DNA from: Labrenzia sp. PHM005
GTDB lineage: Bacteria; Pseudomonadota; Alphaproteobacteria; Rhizobiales; Stappiaceae
Direction of reading: 5' to 3'
Assembly (NCBI RefSeq): GCF_006517275.1
Contig: NZ_CP041191.1
Span: 3,653,001 to 3,717,000 of the forward strand
DNA: 64,000 bases
Under the pieces are notes generated by a model that did not search any database, was not told the origin of the DNA, and saw only the letters and a list, made by a program, of their open reading frames with translations. Below are positions 41,990 through 50,174 of this stretch, piece after piece. Numbering within the stretch: position 1 is the first letter of the stretch; each line of letters opens with the position of its first letter. Position numbers and translations under genes: made by a program.

Positions 41990-43289
41990 TGACTTGCCTC
42001 CATATCCGGCAGTTCTGGCCTTCAATGAGCTGAAGGGTTCCGTGTGTTCGGGTTTCAGAAATGTCTTCTTGGCGAACCGGGCATGCGAGGCCGGATCGGC
42101 GTTTCAATGCCAAGGCTGTAGAGGCACTGTCAGAGGTGATGATCTGCAGAAGTTCGCCCACAATCCGGCGGGCCGGTGTCGATCCGAAATGATAAGCGTC
42201 TGTGAAGTTGTTGAGGTCCCGGGTGAAGGGCGTGTCGAAATCTAGGTCGACGACAGGTGCCAGGGTCGATAGGCGGTCCCGGAATTGGTGATTGGCACCA
42301 TTCAGTCCGAAGTCCGCGATCCGGCGCTGCATTTCTGAGATCGTTGGCGGGATCAGAAATATCAATTGAACGCCATTTTCATCAGTCCAGTCTGCGATTT
42401 CTTCAATCTTCGCCCAAAGGTCATCGGATTCCTTAAAACGGCGCCAATCGGCCGCTCCGTTGGTTCCGACCTGCTTGGCAAAAAGCTGAGGTAGATCGCG
42501 GTCGAGGTCGATGCGCGGCCAATAGGCTCCCCATAAGCCGAGGCCGATACCGTAGCCGCGATGGAGGACCGGGAGGATAAGTTTGCCAGGAGGAGTCTTG
42601 AGAGCACATTCGTCGCAAAGTGCTGGGTCGAGCAGGGCGTCAAGAGACAACTGAGAGGGCGCGGTGAAATCGGCAGCTTCTGCTCTTGCGACACTCAGCA
42701 AAGAGATTCGGTCGAACGCAGCAAATGCTTCTGGAAATTGGTCCTCCAGAAGACGCCATCCGGTCTTTGCAACAAACCAGTTTGAATAATAGCTGAATGG
42801 ATTTTCAGCAAGCGAGATCGCTTCTGGGACGCGGTTCATACCGCCCTTGAACCTGGCATCCATACTGCGCAGCGGCAGGCTGATGATCAGGGTTTCAAGG
42901 TCCGCGTTTTCCTTCAAGTATTGGAAGGTGTCGTAGATCTCGTAAACTGTCGCTCCGCCATACGCGAAATTGTAGACATCGTTCCGGCCAAGCTCTTGCC
43001 AGTATTTGTCCTGCAGCGCACGCGCCCGGCTGTCCCCAAGAATGACTGTCGGTGCCTTGATCCTGGGATATTCGATCATCTTGTAAAGCGGGTAGTGCGC
43101 CTTGACGCTGATCTCTTTTTTGTTGAGGCCAAGATCGACAAGTTTGTTGTGATCAAATGAGTCCACGATTGCATTAAAAGCGATCGGAGCCAAAGCGGCC
43201 AAACCCGTCAGAGCCATTGCTGCCGTATAAAGTTTTGGTTTGAACCTCATTTGAAACACCCCGATCAATTGCTTTTCAGGGAGTGACAT
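41982..43289 (-). CDS. SGNH-hydrolase-like membrane-anchored protein, possible polysaccharide O-acetylation factor
   Basis: 435 residues (or 422 from ATG 43250) with one N-terminal membrane helix (about 18-42) and a periplasmic SGNH-type domain: ILGDSRARAL with nucleophile S87 and DAYHFGS near residue 366 providing Asp and His. In AlgJ and AlgX, as I recall them, the Asp-His pair comes before the serine; here the serine is first, so this is not a straightforward AlgJ or AlgX but a protein in their position. It may acetylate the polymer together with AlgI. Operon neighbours are Alg8 upstream (144 bases) and the small membrane protein downstream (overlap). Confidence 0.75.
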   Translation of the reverse strand: MSLPEKQLIGVFQMRFKPKLYTAAMALTGLAALAPIAFNAIVDSFDHNKLVDLGLNKKEISVKAHYPLYKMIEYPRIKAPTVILGDSRARALQDKYWQELGRNDVYNFAYGGATVYEIYDTFQYLKENADLETLIISLPLRSMDARFKGGMNRVPEAISLAENPFSYYSNWFVAKTGWRLLEDQFPEAFAAFDRISLLSVARAEAADFTAPSQLSLDALLDPALCDECALKTPPGKLILPVLHRGYGIGLGLWGAYWPRIDLDRDLPQLFAKQVGTNGAADWRRFKESDDLWAKIEEIADWTDENGVQLIFLIPPTISEMQRRIADFGLNGANHQFRDRLSTLAPVVDLDFDTPFTRDLNNFTDAYHFGSTPARRIVGELLQIITSDSASTALALKRRSGLACPVRQEDISETRTHGTLQLIEGQNCRIWRQVNG

Positions 43290-43433
43290 TCAAAAAGAAG
43301 GCCAGCTGTTTCATATGTTGAAATGATTTAAGAATCAGAGGGTTATAGTAATGTTGCGAATTTGCGAACCGGCCCGTTTTCCGATGTTAGAAAATTGCCT
43401 TTGCAAAACGGGAAAACTGAGATGTGCATGGGT

Positions 43434-45026
43434 CTATGCCGATACGCCAAGCACATGGAATATCATCCGGCTGCTTGGCGGTTCGATGAGCCCGGCCATC
43501 AGGCAGACACCGACAAAAAGTATGGTGACGTAAAGCAGAGTCAGATATCCGGCCATCAAGTTTTGCAATGTTGCGATCAATCCATCGCCTTCGCCTGCGC
43601 GTTGATCTCCCCGGTTCGACCAGCGTTGTTTGGAGAGACGGAAAATACAGTACACCTTCACTGAAGCATTGATCAGCTGGTTGAAATAGAGAATGAACGG
43701 ATAGCTGAGATCCACCTTGCGGGCATATCGATACAAAAACAGCGACAGCAGCATGCGGGTGATGCAGATGAAGACAACATAACCAAAGATATAGAAGGGA
43801 TCGAACAGCACGGTTGTGCAGACAGCCAGAACCGGGCTGACCAGCATCGTCCACATGGAGACCCGCTGGTCCAACAGGCACCACCAGATGAAAAACGGCA
43901 TCCGGCCGGGCCCGAGCGCCAAAGCGCGGCTTCCGTTACGCAGCATGTTGCCGGACCAACGGCGGAAATTCTGCACCATCCGATCCATGCCGGAGCCTTC
44001 GATCACCTCGACCGTGTAGCCCATGGCATCGGGCACGTAGAGCATGCGGCAACCGGACTGCAACATGAAGTACCAGGTGCTTTTGTCATCGCCGGACAGG
44101 AATCTGAATTTGCCCCAAAGCCAATGTTCCAAGTGATCGGCTTCCAGCAGGCGGATGAATTTCAGTTTGGTGAGATGATTGGCGCGAAAGACCGACATCC
44201 GACCCGTCAACGTAAGAACGCGACCGGACAATGAGTGTGATTGCATCGCCAGGCGGCGCTGGGCGAACCGCATCGTCAGCCAGTTTGCTATCCAGCGCGG
44301 GCCGATACACAAGACTTCTTCATCCGTCGTACAGGCTTGTAGGTCTGGGTAGAGCTTGAACAGCGGCAAGCAGGCGCCGACTGCATTCTTGGCAAGGATG
44401 AAATCTCCGTCCATGAAGATAATCAGATCGTCGTCTTCAACGTCGCCGCGGCTCATTGCCCTGAGGACAAGGCCAATTGCGAGCCGTTTGCCAGGCTGAT
44501 TTTGACGAACAACATGCAGTGTAACGGCTAGGTCAGGCCATTCCCGGATCAGGAGATTTTCAATCAAATCTTCATCATATCTGTCGCCAGAGCCGAGCCA
44601 GATGGTTCCTGGAACGCCTGCATCACGTATTTCCCGGCAAATCGAGCGGATGACTTTTTCCGTGATGTCCCGGTGTTCTTTGTAGGTGGTCATCATGAAA
44701 TGCAGATGCCGTGGCCGCCAGCCGTCCGCCCATACTTTCTTGCCGGCATCGCGCATGGACGGATAGACAAACCGGCCATAGATCCAAGCCCGGACAGCAT
44801 GGGTAAACCACCAGCCGTAGCGCCAAATTCCAAGAAGGCCGATCACAAGGGTAATTTCCTTGGTCGACGGACTGAAAAACACGTTTTCAAAGGTCGTCAG
44901 GCCGACAAAACACAGACCGAAATACAAGGTGATCTGAAACAGGGCGAACGGTGTCCACTTGTTCAATCCCTTCGGCTGGTCGGTGATTTCGTCGACGATA
45001 AAACTCTGATGCTGGCGCTGAGTCAT
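43434..45026 (-). CDS. alg8: Mannuronan synthase-like glycosyltransferase family 2 (Alg8-like)
   Basis: 530-residue processive GT2 enzyme. N-terminal helices, then the cytoplasmic catalytic core: MMTTYKEHRDITEKV, donor-binding FMDGDFIL, GDD at SGDDKSTWY, and the product-binding NFRRWSGNMLRNGSRALALG which closely recalls the Alg8 sequence. C-terminal membrane helices form the export channel. It would polymerise GDP-mannuronate into beta-1,4-mannuronan. It overlaps the Alg44-like gene by ATGA. A different uronan or hexose polymer cannot be excluded, but AlgD and Alg44 homologues in the same locus fit alginate. Confidence 0.88.
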   Translation of the reverse strand: MTQRQHQSFIVDEITDQPKGLNKWTPFALFQITLYFGLCFVGLTTFENVFFSPSTKEITLVIGLLGIWRYGWWFTHAVRAWIYGRFVYPSMRDAGKKVWADGWRPRHLHFMMTTYKEHRDITEKVIRSICREIRDAGVPGTIWLGSGDRYDEDLIENLLIREWPDLAVTLHVVRQNQPGKRLAIGLVLRAMSRGDVEDDDLIIFMDGDFILAKNAVGACLPLFKLYPDLQACTTDEEVLCIGPRWIANWLTMRFAQRRLAMQSHSLSGRVLTLTGRMSVFRANHLTKLKFIRLLEADHLEHWLWGKFRFLSGDDKSTWYFMLQSGCRMLYVPDAMGYTVEVIEGSGMDRMVQNFRRWSGNMLRNGSRALALGPGRMPFFIWWCLLDQRVSMWTMLVSPVLAVCTTVLFDPFYIFGYVVFICITRMLLSLFLYRYARKVDLSYPFILYFNQLINASVKVYCIFRLSKQRWSNRGDQRAGEGDGLIATLQNLMAGYLTLLYVTILFVGVCLMAGLIEPPSSRMIFHVLGVSA

Positions 45027-46600
45027 TCCGTGCCTCCAAAGTAGCGGGACACCAATCGCAGCACCTTGTTGGACCGATGACGTTCGAAATAGACGATCAC
45101 TGGTGTTCCGGAGGCCGGCAGCTCGCCTTCACTTGTATTGAGTTGGACTTTCGCAGACCGTGAATCAGGGGCTCTGAACCGGTGCATTTGAGTGATTTCA
45201 TCGACAAAACCATCTGTCCGGTTGATCTGGCTGACGGTCGCCTCAATCCATCTGTCTTCCGCGGAAACATAGATCCGCGCTGGGCTACCTTTGCGGATTT
45301 GAGGTACTTCTTCTTGGGTGAGGAACGCAGTGATCGTCCTGTGAACATCCTCTTCGAGAACAGCGATGGGAGCACCCGCCTTCAATGTCTGGCCTTCGGC
45401 GGCAATGACATCGACAACCGTTGCGTTCGAACCGGCTGAAATCGGAATGGTGATCTGCTGATCCTTCAGTTGCTTCAAATCCGCAATCCGAAAGTCGACT
45501 TCCTTTTGCCAGCGAGCAACTTCAGCGATACGTTCTGGCTTCAGGCCATTGAACTTTTCACCATTCAAAACGCCAGTGTCTTGTGCGGTCGCGCCAAGCT
45601 GCTCTAGTTCAGCGACATGAATGAGATGTTTCTCAAGTCCACTTTCCGCAGCAGCCAGCTCCAGCTGCGCTGTCGCCAGGACATCGCGTTTCAAATATCC
45701 TTGGTCAAACAAGTTTTTGTAACGTTCTAGCCGGTCGCGTGCAGTTTCAACTGCTAGGTTGAGGGACACCGTTTCGGCGCGAGCCTGACGGAGATTGTTT
45801 TTGGCGACCAAACTGTAACCGGTTTCCCGGTCCGCCTCGGCCTTCAGGTAGAGCTCGTGTTCAGCAAGCTCGACTTGAGCCTGCATCAAGGCTGTTTCAG
45901 CTTTGCGGATGTCAGTAACCAGCTGGACATTTTCGATAAAGGCGAGGGGAAGGTGTGCGGCGGCAATGTTACCGGTGCGGACGTTCAAAGACGTCAGGCG
46001 ACCGCTTACCGGTGCCGTCACCTCGTAGCGGTCCGCACTGACGACCGCCGTTGACACCTCGAGACGGAAAAGGGTCGCGAAGATGTAAACGCCGACGTAC
46101 CCGAAAACAGCGAGACCGAGGATCAGATAAAACAGCGTCATCATGATCTGTCTGACAGGCCATCTGCGCACCGGGATGCTTTGTGCTGGATTGGGGTCTG
46201 GTTTGGTCGGAACCGGTGTCACCGGTGTGTCGATCCGGACGATGGTATCCGTCACTTCAGTCATCTTGCCGCGGACAAGATCTTCAATGAAGTGTTGCAT
46301 CAAGGCAGTTTCGCGCTCGCCAAGTTCGACAAATTTAAAAGCTGTTTCACCGGTCTCTTGCTGCGTGCGGACGACCTCTGCTTCCGCTTTCAAGGTGATA
46401 TTGAAGCCTTGGAAGGGGAGTGTGCAGAACAGCGTGTGGCGCGAACCGATTTCCGGAAGCGGTTCTGAAAGGCCGGAGATCCGGCAGCCACCGAGCCCCC
46501 AATCCACAGCATCGACGGTCTGCGCATCAAGGGTGACACGCATCGGTGCTGTTACCCTGTAGTGCAGCCTTTGGCTGGGCCTTTCGTGAATAATGTTCAC
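45023..46600 (-). CDS. alg44: PilZ-HlyD-type copolymerase (Alg44-like c-di-GMP receptor)
   Basis: 525 residues. The N-terminal cytoplasmic PilZ domain (1 to about 115) has R11-x3-R15 and D33-W-G-L-G-G38, the c-di-GMP binding pattern with Gly at the usual Ser position. A single membrane helix (about 150-175) leads to a periplasmic HlyD-like part with a long coiled coil (about 230-370) and a barrel-sandwich segment (VTAPVSGRLTSLNVRTGN). This layout is that of Alg44, which activates Alg8 on c-di-GMP binding. Starts with GTG 46600 after GGGAAGC and lies 36 bases after a sigma-54-type promoter. Confidence 0.88.
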   Translation of the reverse strand: MNIIHERPSQRLHYRVTAPMRVTLDAQTVDAVDWGLGGCRISGLSEPLPEIGSRHTLFCTLPFQGFNITLKAEAEVVRTQQETGETAFKFVELGERETALMQHFIEDLVRGKMTEVTDTIVRIDTPVTPVPTKPDPNPAQSIPVRRWPVRQIMMTLFYLILGLAVFGYVGVYIFATLFRLEVSTAVVSADRYEVTAPVSGRLTSLNVRTGNIAAAHLPLAFIENVQLVTDIRKAETALMQAQVELAEHELYLKAEADRETGYSLVAKNNLRQARAETVSLNLAVETARDRLERYKNLFDQGYLKRDVLATAQLELAAAESGLEKHLIHVAELEQLGATAQDTGVLNGEKFNGLKPERIAEVARWQKEVDFRIADLKQLKDQQITIPISAGSNATVVDVIAAEGQTLKAGAPIAVLEEDVHRTITAFLTQEEVPQIRKGSPARIYVSAEDRWIEATVSQINRTDGFVDEITQMHRFRAPDSRSAKVQLNTSEGELPASGTPVIVYFERHRSNKVLRLVSRYFGGTE

Positions 46601-46636
46601 TGGTGCTTCCCTTGATGTCGCCGGTATCCGGAGAGA

Positions 46637-46652
46637 CGCAAGGACAATGCCA
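46637..46652 (-). promoter_or_regulatory. Sigma-54 (-24/-12) promoter of the alg44 operon
   Basis: Minus strand reads TGGCATTGTCCTTGCG: five of six bases of the -24 box and TTGC at -12 with exact spacing. It shares TGGCA-N2-GTCCTTG with the algD promoter. It lies 36 bases before the GTG start of alg44. Confidence 0.7.
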
Positions 46653-46842
46653 GTTGTTTTTGCTTAGGAAATCCAAAGCCGCCAGTTTTTGATATCAGTC
46701 CAAGTAGCTGAAATAATAGATTATATTCAAATTGGCGTTCGCGGAAATAATTTGGGATTTGCAAAATTGGAAACCGGACTGCCGGCAGGCAGGAGGTCCA
46801 AGTTTCCCATTTTGCAAAGACGTAAGCGTCGCATCTGATAAT

Positions 46843-46871
46843 CCGGCCGCGACTTTGAAGGTCACGGCCGG
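46843..46871 (-). terminator. Hairpin after the RTX gene
   Basis: CCGGCCGTGAC and GTCGCGGCCGG (minus strand) form an 11-bp stem with one G-T pair around a 7-base loop, starting 12 bases after the RTX stop. No long T run follows, so termination may be partial, but the next operon has its own promoter. Confidence 0.55.
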
Positions 46872-46883
46872 GCTATTTCTTGA

Positions 46884-49022
46884 CTAAAAAATGAAGCAGT
46901 CATTTTCGAACAAGGTGGTCACTGTTTCGTTGTCCGCATTGTTGAGAATACAGACATCCGTATAGGCACCGCCTCCCGACAAGTCCGCAGACAGTGTCAG
47001 GTTCCCGCTCTCAGACGAGGACTGAAGGCGGGACAAAAACGTCTGATCGTCTGTGCTGCCAGCCAAGTGGCTGAAGTCCAGAAGGTCGATGCCGATCTCA
47101 AAGTCGGTAATGACATCAGCTTCATCCAGATCGTAGGTTCGGAACACGAAGGTGTCGCTTCCGGCTCCGCCGGTCAGGGTGTCCGCACCCTGCAACGACC
47201 GGATGGAATCGTCGCCGGCGCCGGCCTCGATCACATTGACTCCTCTCGATCCCTTCAACGTATCATCACCGCCTCCCGAGACGATGTTGTCGATGAACCT
47301 GATGGTGTCGGTTCCAATCTCCAGCCCGTGGGCCCGTGCGTTGTGAAGCGATACAGACAGGTCAACGTCAAAGGCGGAGTAATCGACCGTGTCATTGCCA
47401 CGGCCGCCGTGCATCATGTCATCGCCAGCATCGCCGAAGAAGACATCATCGTCATGGCCGCCATAGAGGCTGTCGGCGTTGTTGCCGCCACGGAGCTCGT
47501 CATTGCCAGCCCCGCCTCGGATGGTGTCTTCACCATATCCGCCGGTCAGGACATCATCGCCTGATCCGCCAATGAGGCTGTCATCGCCATCGCCACCATC
47601 AAGCTGGTCGTTGCCAGCTCCGCCTGTCAGGTCATCTTCTCCATTCCCTCCAGTTAGAATGTCGTTGCCGGCGCCGCCCACGAGTTCGTCGTTGTCGTTT
47701 CCGCCGTCGAGCTGATCATTCCCAGCACCGCCGCGGAGTGTATCGTTGCCATATCCACCCAGTTGGACATCGTCGCCGGACCCGCCGATCAGAGTGTCAT
47801 CCCCATTCCCGCCTTCAAGATAGTCGTTGCCGGTGCCTCCGATCAGGGTGTCATTGCCAGCTTCACCGTAAAGAGCGTCGTCGCCATTGTTGCCGTTCAG
47901 ATTGTCATCATGGTTGCCGCCGTAGAGGTGATCATTGCCGGAGTTGCCATAAAGGTTGTCCTGGCCCGCGTTGCCGTTGAGTTCGTCATTGCCTGATCCG
48001 CCGTGAAGGTCATCGTGACCATTGTTGCCGGATAGGTCGTCGTCACCGGAGCGTCCGTGCAATTCATCAGCGCCGTCGCCGCCGATCAGAACATCATTGT
48101 CGGAGCGTTCGATTTCGTCGACATTATTGCCGTTTCCCGGCTCAGGTTCTGGATCGCTGCCGTCCGTTTCCTGCTGATAGTGTGCGTTGAGAACGAGGGC
48201 GTTCGCCAAACCGATATCGACCGTAAATACGCTGTCGTCGAAATCTCGGTCGCCGCCATTGTAGAGGTCCTCGAAACCAAGGGTAATTGTACCGGCGTCG
48301 GCTTTCAGAACGCCCGTAGTGTGCAGGATCCCATCCGGGTTGAGGTCGGCGGTCTCCTCAAAGGCTGCCGTGTGGTAGGCATGTGTGCGGATCCAGGTTT
48401 CCGAGCCATCGGCCGCAATATGATAGAGCTTTGGTCCGTCGCTGTGGATCGTTGCCTGGTTGCCGTCATCGTCGCGGAATACCAGTTCTGGAGCATTTTC
48501 CGTATCTTGTGTGACATCGAGGTCCAGGCCCTGGTAGCCGTTGTTTAGGCTGTAGCCGTTGGAGATGATGAAAAAGCCGATCCGGTCGCCGGCCTCAACA
48601 TCCAAAAACTCCCGGCTCTCGCCTTGAACCAAATCTCCGCCGCTGCCTTGCAGGGAGGCATTGGGCCAAAGGATCTCGACATCGGTGATCAATCCGTCGT
48701 CCTGGACCTTGTAGTCGCCGAATGTGTTGCGGTAACCGGCAGTTTCTCCTTCAAACACCACTGACACTGGGTGGTCATCAACAATCTCAATGCCGGTGAC
48801 ATCTATGAGATCCGGTCCGCCGGATCCGTAAAGGATGTCGTTTCCGTTGTTGCCATAGAGTGTGTCATCCCCGGTGCCGCCCCAGACTTCGTCATTGCCG
48901 TTCTGGCCTGTCATGATGTCGTCTCCGAACCGGCCGGACATGACGTCAGAGTGCCGTGTGCCGGTGAGAACGTCGTCTTCGTTTGTGCCGATCATGGGGC
49001 GTGTTGCAGGCAAGCTTGCCAT
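46884..49022 (-). CDS. Secreted RTX (hemolysin-type calcium-binding repeat) protein with DUF4114-like domain
   Basis: 712 residues, no Sec signal. RTX nonapeptides (GGxGxDxLx) occur in a short N-terminal block (about 20-70) and a long block (about 310-560), e.g. [20 protein letters not shown]. Between them is a DUF4114-like domain with [20 protein letters not shown]. The extreme C-terminus ([16 protein letters not shown]) could be a type I secretion signal. There is no mannuronan epimerase catalytic domain although RTX modules occur in AlgE-type epimerases. It lies at the upstream end of the polysaccharide operons; a calcium-binding matrix protein that binds an acidic polymer is plausible. 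ATG 49022 is chosen (AAGAAGGAG eight bases before); GTG 49031 is also in frame. Confidence 0.82.
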   Translation of the reverse strand: MASLPATRPMIGTNEDDVLTGTRHSDVMSGRFGDDIMTGQNGNDEVWGGTGDDTLYGNNGNDILYGSGGPDLIDVTGIEIVDDHPVSVVFEGETAGYRNTFGDYKVQDDGLITDVEILWPNASLQGSGGDLVQGESREFLDVEAGDRIGFFIISNGYSLNNGYQGLDLDVTQDTENAPELVFRDDDGNQATIHSDGPKLYHIAADGSETWIRTHAYHTAAFEETADLNPDGILHTTGVLKADAGTITLGFEDLYNGGDRDFDDSVFTVDIGLANALVLNAHYQQETDGSDPEPEPGNGNNVDEIERSDNDVLIGGDGADELHGRSGDDDLSGNNGHDDLHGGSGNDELNGNAGQDNLYGNSGNDHLYGGNHDDNLNGNNGDDALYGEAGNDTLIGGTGNDYLEGGNGDDTLIGGSGDDVQLGGYGNDTLRGGAGNDQLDGGNDNDELVGGAGNDILTGGNGEDDLTGGAGNDQLDGGDGDDSLIGGSGDDVLTGGYGEDTIRGGAGNDELRGGNNADSLYGGHDDDVFFGDAGDDMMHGGRGNDTVDYSAFDVDLSVSLHNARAHGLEIGTDTIRFIDNIVSGGGDDTLKGSRGVNVIEAGAGDDSIRSLQGADTLTGGAGSDTFVFRTYDLDEADVITDFEIGIDLLDFSHLAGSTDDQTFLSRLQSSSESGNLTLSADLSGGGAYTDVCILNNADNETVTTLFENDCFIF

Positions 49023-49334
49023 CTGTACCACTCCTTCTTTTGATGCGTTGAGTCGCAGATCAGAAGGAGTGGTGCAGGTTGAAGGCCAGTTTTGACGGCC
49101 GGTGATTGTTTCATTTTCTGCTTAAAAAACAACACATAGAGCTGGGTTGCCGACAAAAGAAATCGACCCCGGTTTGCAAAATCGAATTTTGAAAATCCGA
49201 ATTGGGAACTTCCATTTGGGCGGTACATTAATGTGGAACAGGTTTTCCGGCTGCTGATCCGGCTCGCCAAATGGGTCTGAGACACGGTCACTTGCTCATC
49301 CGTTTTTCCGAACCCGCGTTGCCATAACTTGGGT
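49023..49334. other. Intergenic region upstream of the RTX gene
   Basis: About 310 bases between the RTX start and the HmuV stop. It contains a 12-bp inverted repeat that includes the RTX ribosome binding site (49027-49073), a weaker -24/-12-like sequence (49073-49088, minus strand TGGCCTTCAACCTGCA), and AT-rich DNA (49120-49200). No gene is seen. Confidence 0.45.
49027..49073 (-). promoter_or_regulatory. Inverted repeat covering the RTX ribosome binding site
   Basis: ACCACTCCTTCT and AGAAGGAGTGGT (12 bp, perfect) with 23 bases between. The second arm on the minus strand contains the AGAAGGAG ribosome binding site of the RTX gene, so folding would hide it. If the weak sigma-54-like site at 49073-49088 were the real promoter, transcription would start near the end of the first arm and the hairpin could not form; a promoter further upstream is needed for it to act in RNA. 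Confidence 0.45.
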
Positions 49335-50174
49335 TCAACGAGAGAAGGTCGGCATGACCCGGATGAGACCTTGGCCCGTGTTGCTGATTTCCAGGGGCAT
49401 CTCAAATGCGGGGCTCAGGATGTCGCTTGAAAAGACTTCCTTTAAGACGCCGTGCCGAACTTTAATCCCGGACTTCATAACCAGAACCTTGTCGGCAAAA
49501 GCGCTTGTCAGATTAAGGTCATGCATGACCGCAACAACACCGCCGCCGCTCTTGGCGTAGTCCCTGGCTAGCTGCATGATCTGATACTGGTGTTTGATGT
49601 CCAGGCTGGAGACCGGTTCATCCAAAAACAGCCAACGCGGGGTGCCATCTGGCGCAACCGGGTCCCAGACCTGGCACAGAACCCGGGCCAGCTGAACGCG
49701 CTGCTGTTCCCCGCCGGAAAGGTCCTGATAGGTCCGGCCGTCAAATCCGGGTAAACCAACTTTGGTCAATGCCTCTTTGATCCGCTGTGCCCGGTCTGCG
49801 CGGCCTGCGCTCCGATCGAGGATACCAAGCCCGATGACTTCTGACACGGTCAGTGGAAACGACAGATGACTGGCCTGAGGCAATACTCCGCGCACGAGTG
49901 CTTGTGCTTCCGGCGTGGTCGAAGAGATTTCGGTGCCGTCCAGGCTCAAGCTGCCAGTGTATCCGCGCTCGCCGGTTATCGCCTTCAAGAGCGTTGTTTT
50001 GCCCGAGCCGCTTGGGCCGATAATGGCAAGGAGTTCGCCGGCGCACGCTGTCAACGACATATCATTGACGATCTGTGTCCGGCCAAGACTAACGCTGACA
50101 TTTGAAACGTCCAATATCCCACGGGGCCGGTGGTCGATGTTTCCGCTGGCAATGTGTGATGCTGCTGAAGTCAT
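49335..50174 (-). CDS. hmuV: Hemin ABC transporter ATP-binding protein (HmuV)
   Basis: 279-residue ATPase with Walker A GPSGSGKTT, signature LSGGEQQRVQLARVL and Walker B WLFLDEPVSSLD. The stretch GTPRWLFLDEPVSSLDIKHQ is typical of HmuV. ATG 50174 overlaps the permease stop by ATGA; a start at 50210 lies in the permease. It drives heme uptake across the inner membrane. Confidence 0.92.
   Translation of the reverse strand: MTSAASHIASGNIDHRPRGILDVSNVSVSLGRTQIVNDMSLTACAGELLAIIGPSGSGKTTLLKAITGERGYTGSLSLDGTEISSTTPEAQALVRGVLPQASHLSFPLTVSEVIGLGILDRSAGRADRAQRIKEALTKVGLPGFDGRTYQDLSGGEQQRVQLARVLCQVWDPVAPDGTPRWLFLDEPVSSLDIKHQYQIMQLARDYAKSGGGVVAVMHDLNLTSAFADKVLVMKSGIKVRHGVLKEVFSSDILSPAFEMPLEISNTGQGLIRVMPTFSR

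Larger units (their letters stand above)
46601..46883. other. Promoter region of the alg44-alg8 operon and 3' end of the RTX gene
   Basis: About 280 bases with no gene. The left part holds the sigma-54-type promoter (46637-46652) for the operon reading leftward. The right part holds a GC-rich hairpin (46843-46871) just after the RTX gene. Between them is AT-rich DNA suited to activator and bending-protein binding. Confidence 0.5.

Noticed and set aside
46884-48000. Long plus-strand frames opposite the RTX gene
   Set aside because: They are produced by the repetitive RTX codons read on the other strand and show only biased, repetitive residues.
49073-49088. Fourth sigma-54 promoter for the RTX gene (TGGCCTTCAACCTGCA, minus strand)
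   Set aside because: Spacing of GG and GC is right, but three consensus positions are lost and the implied start would fall within the inverted repeat; not listed as a promoter.
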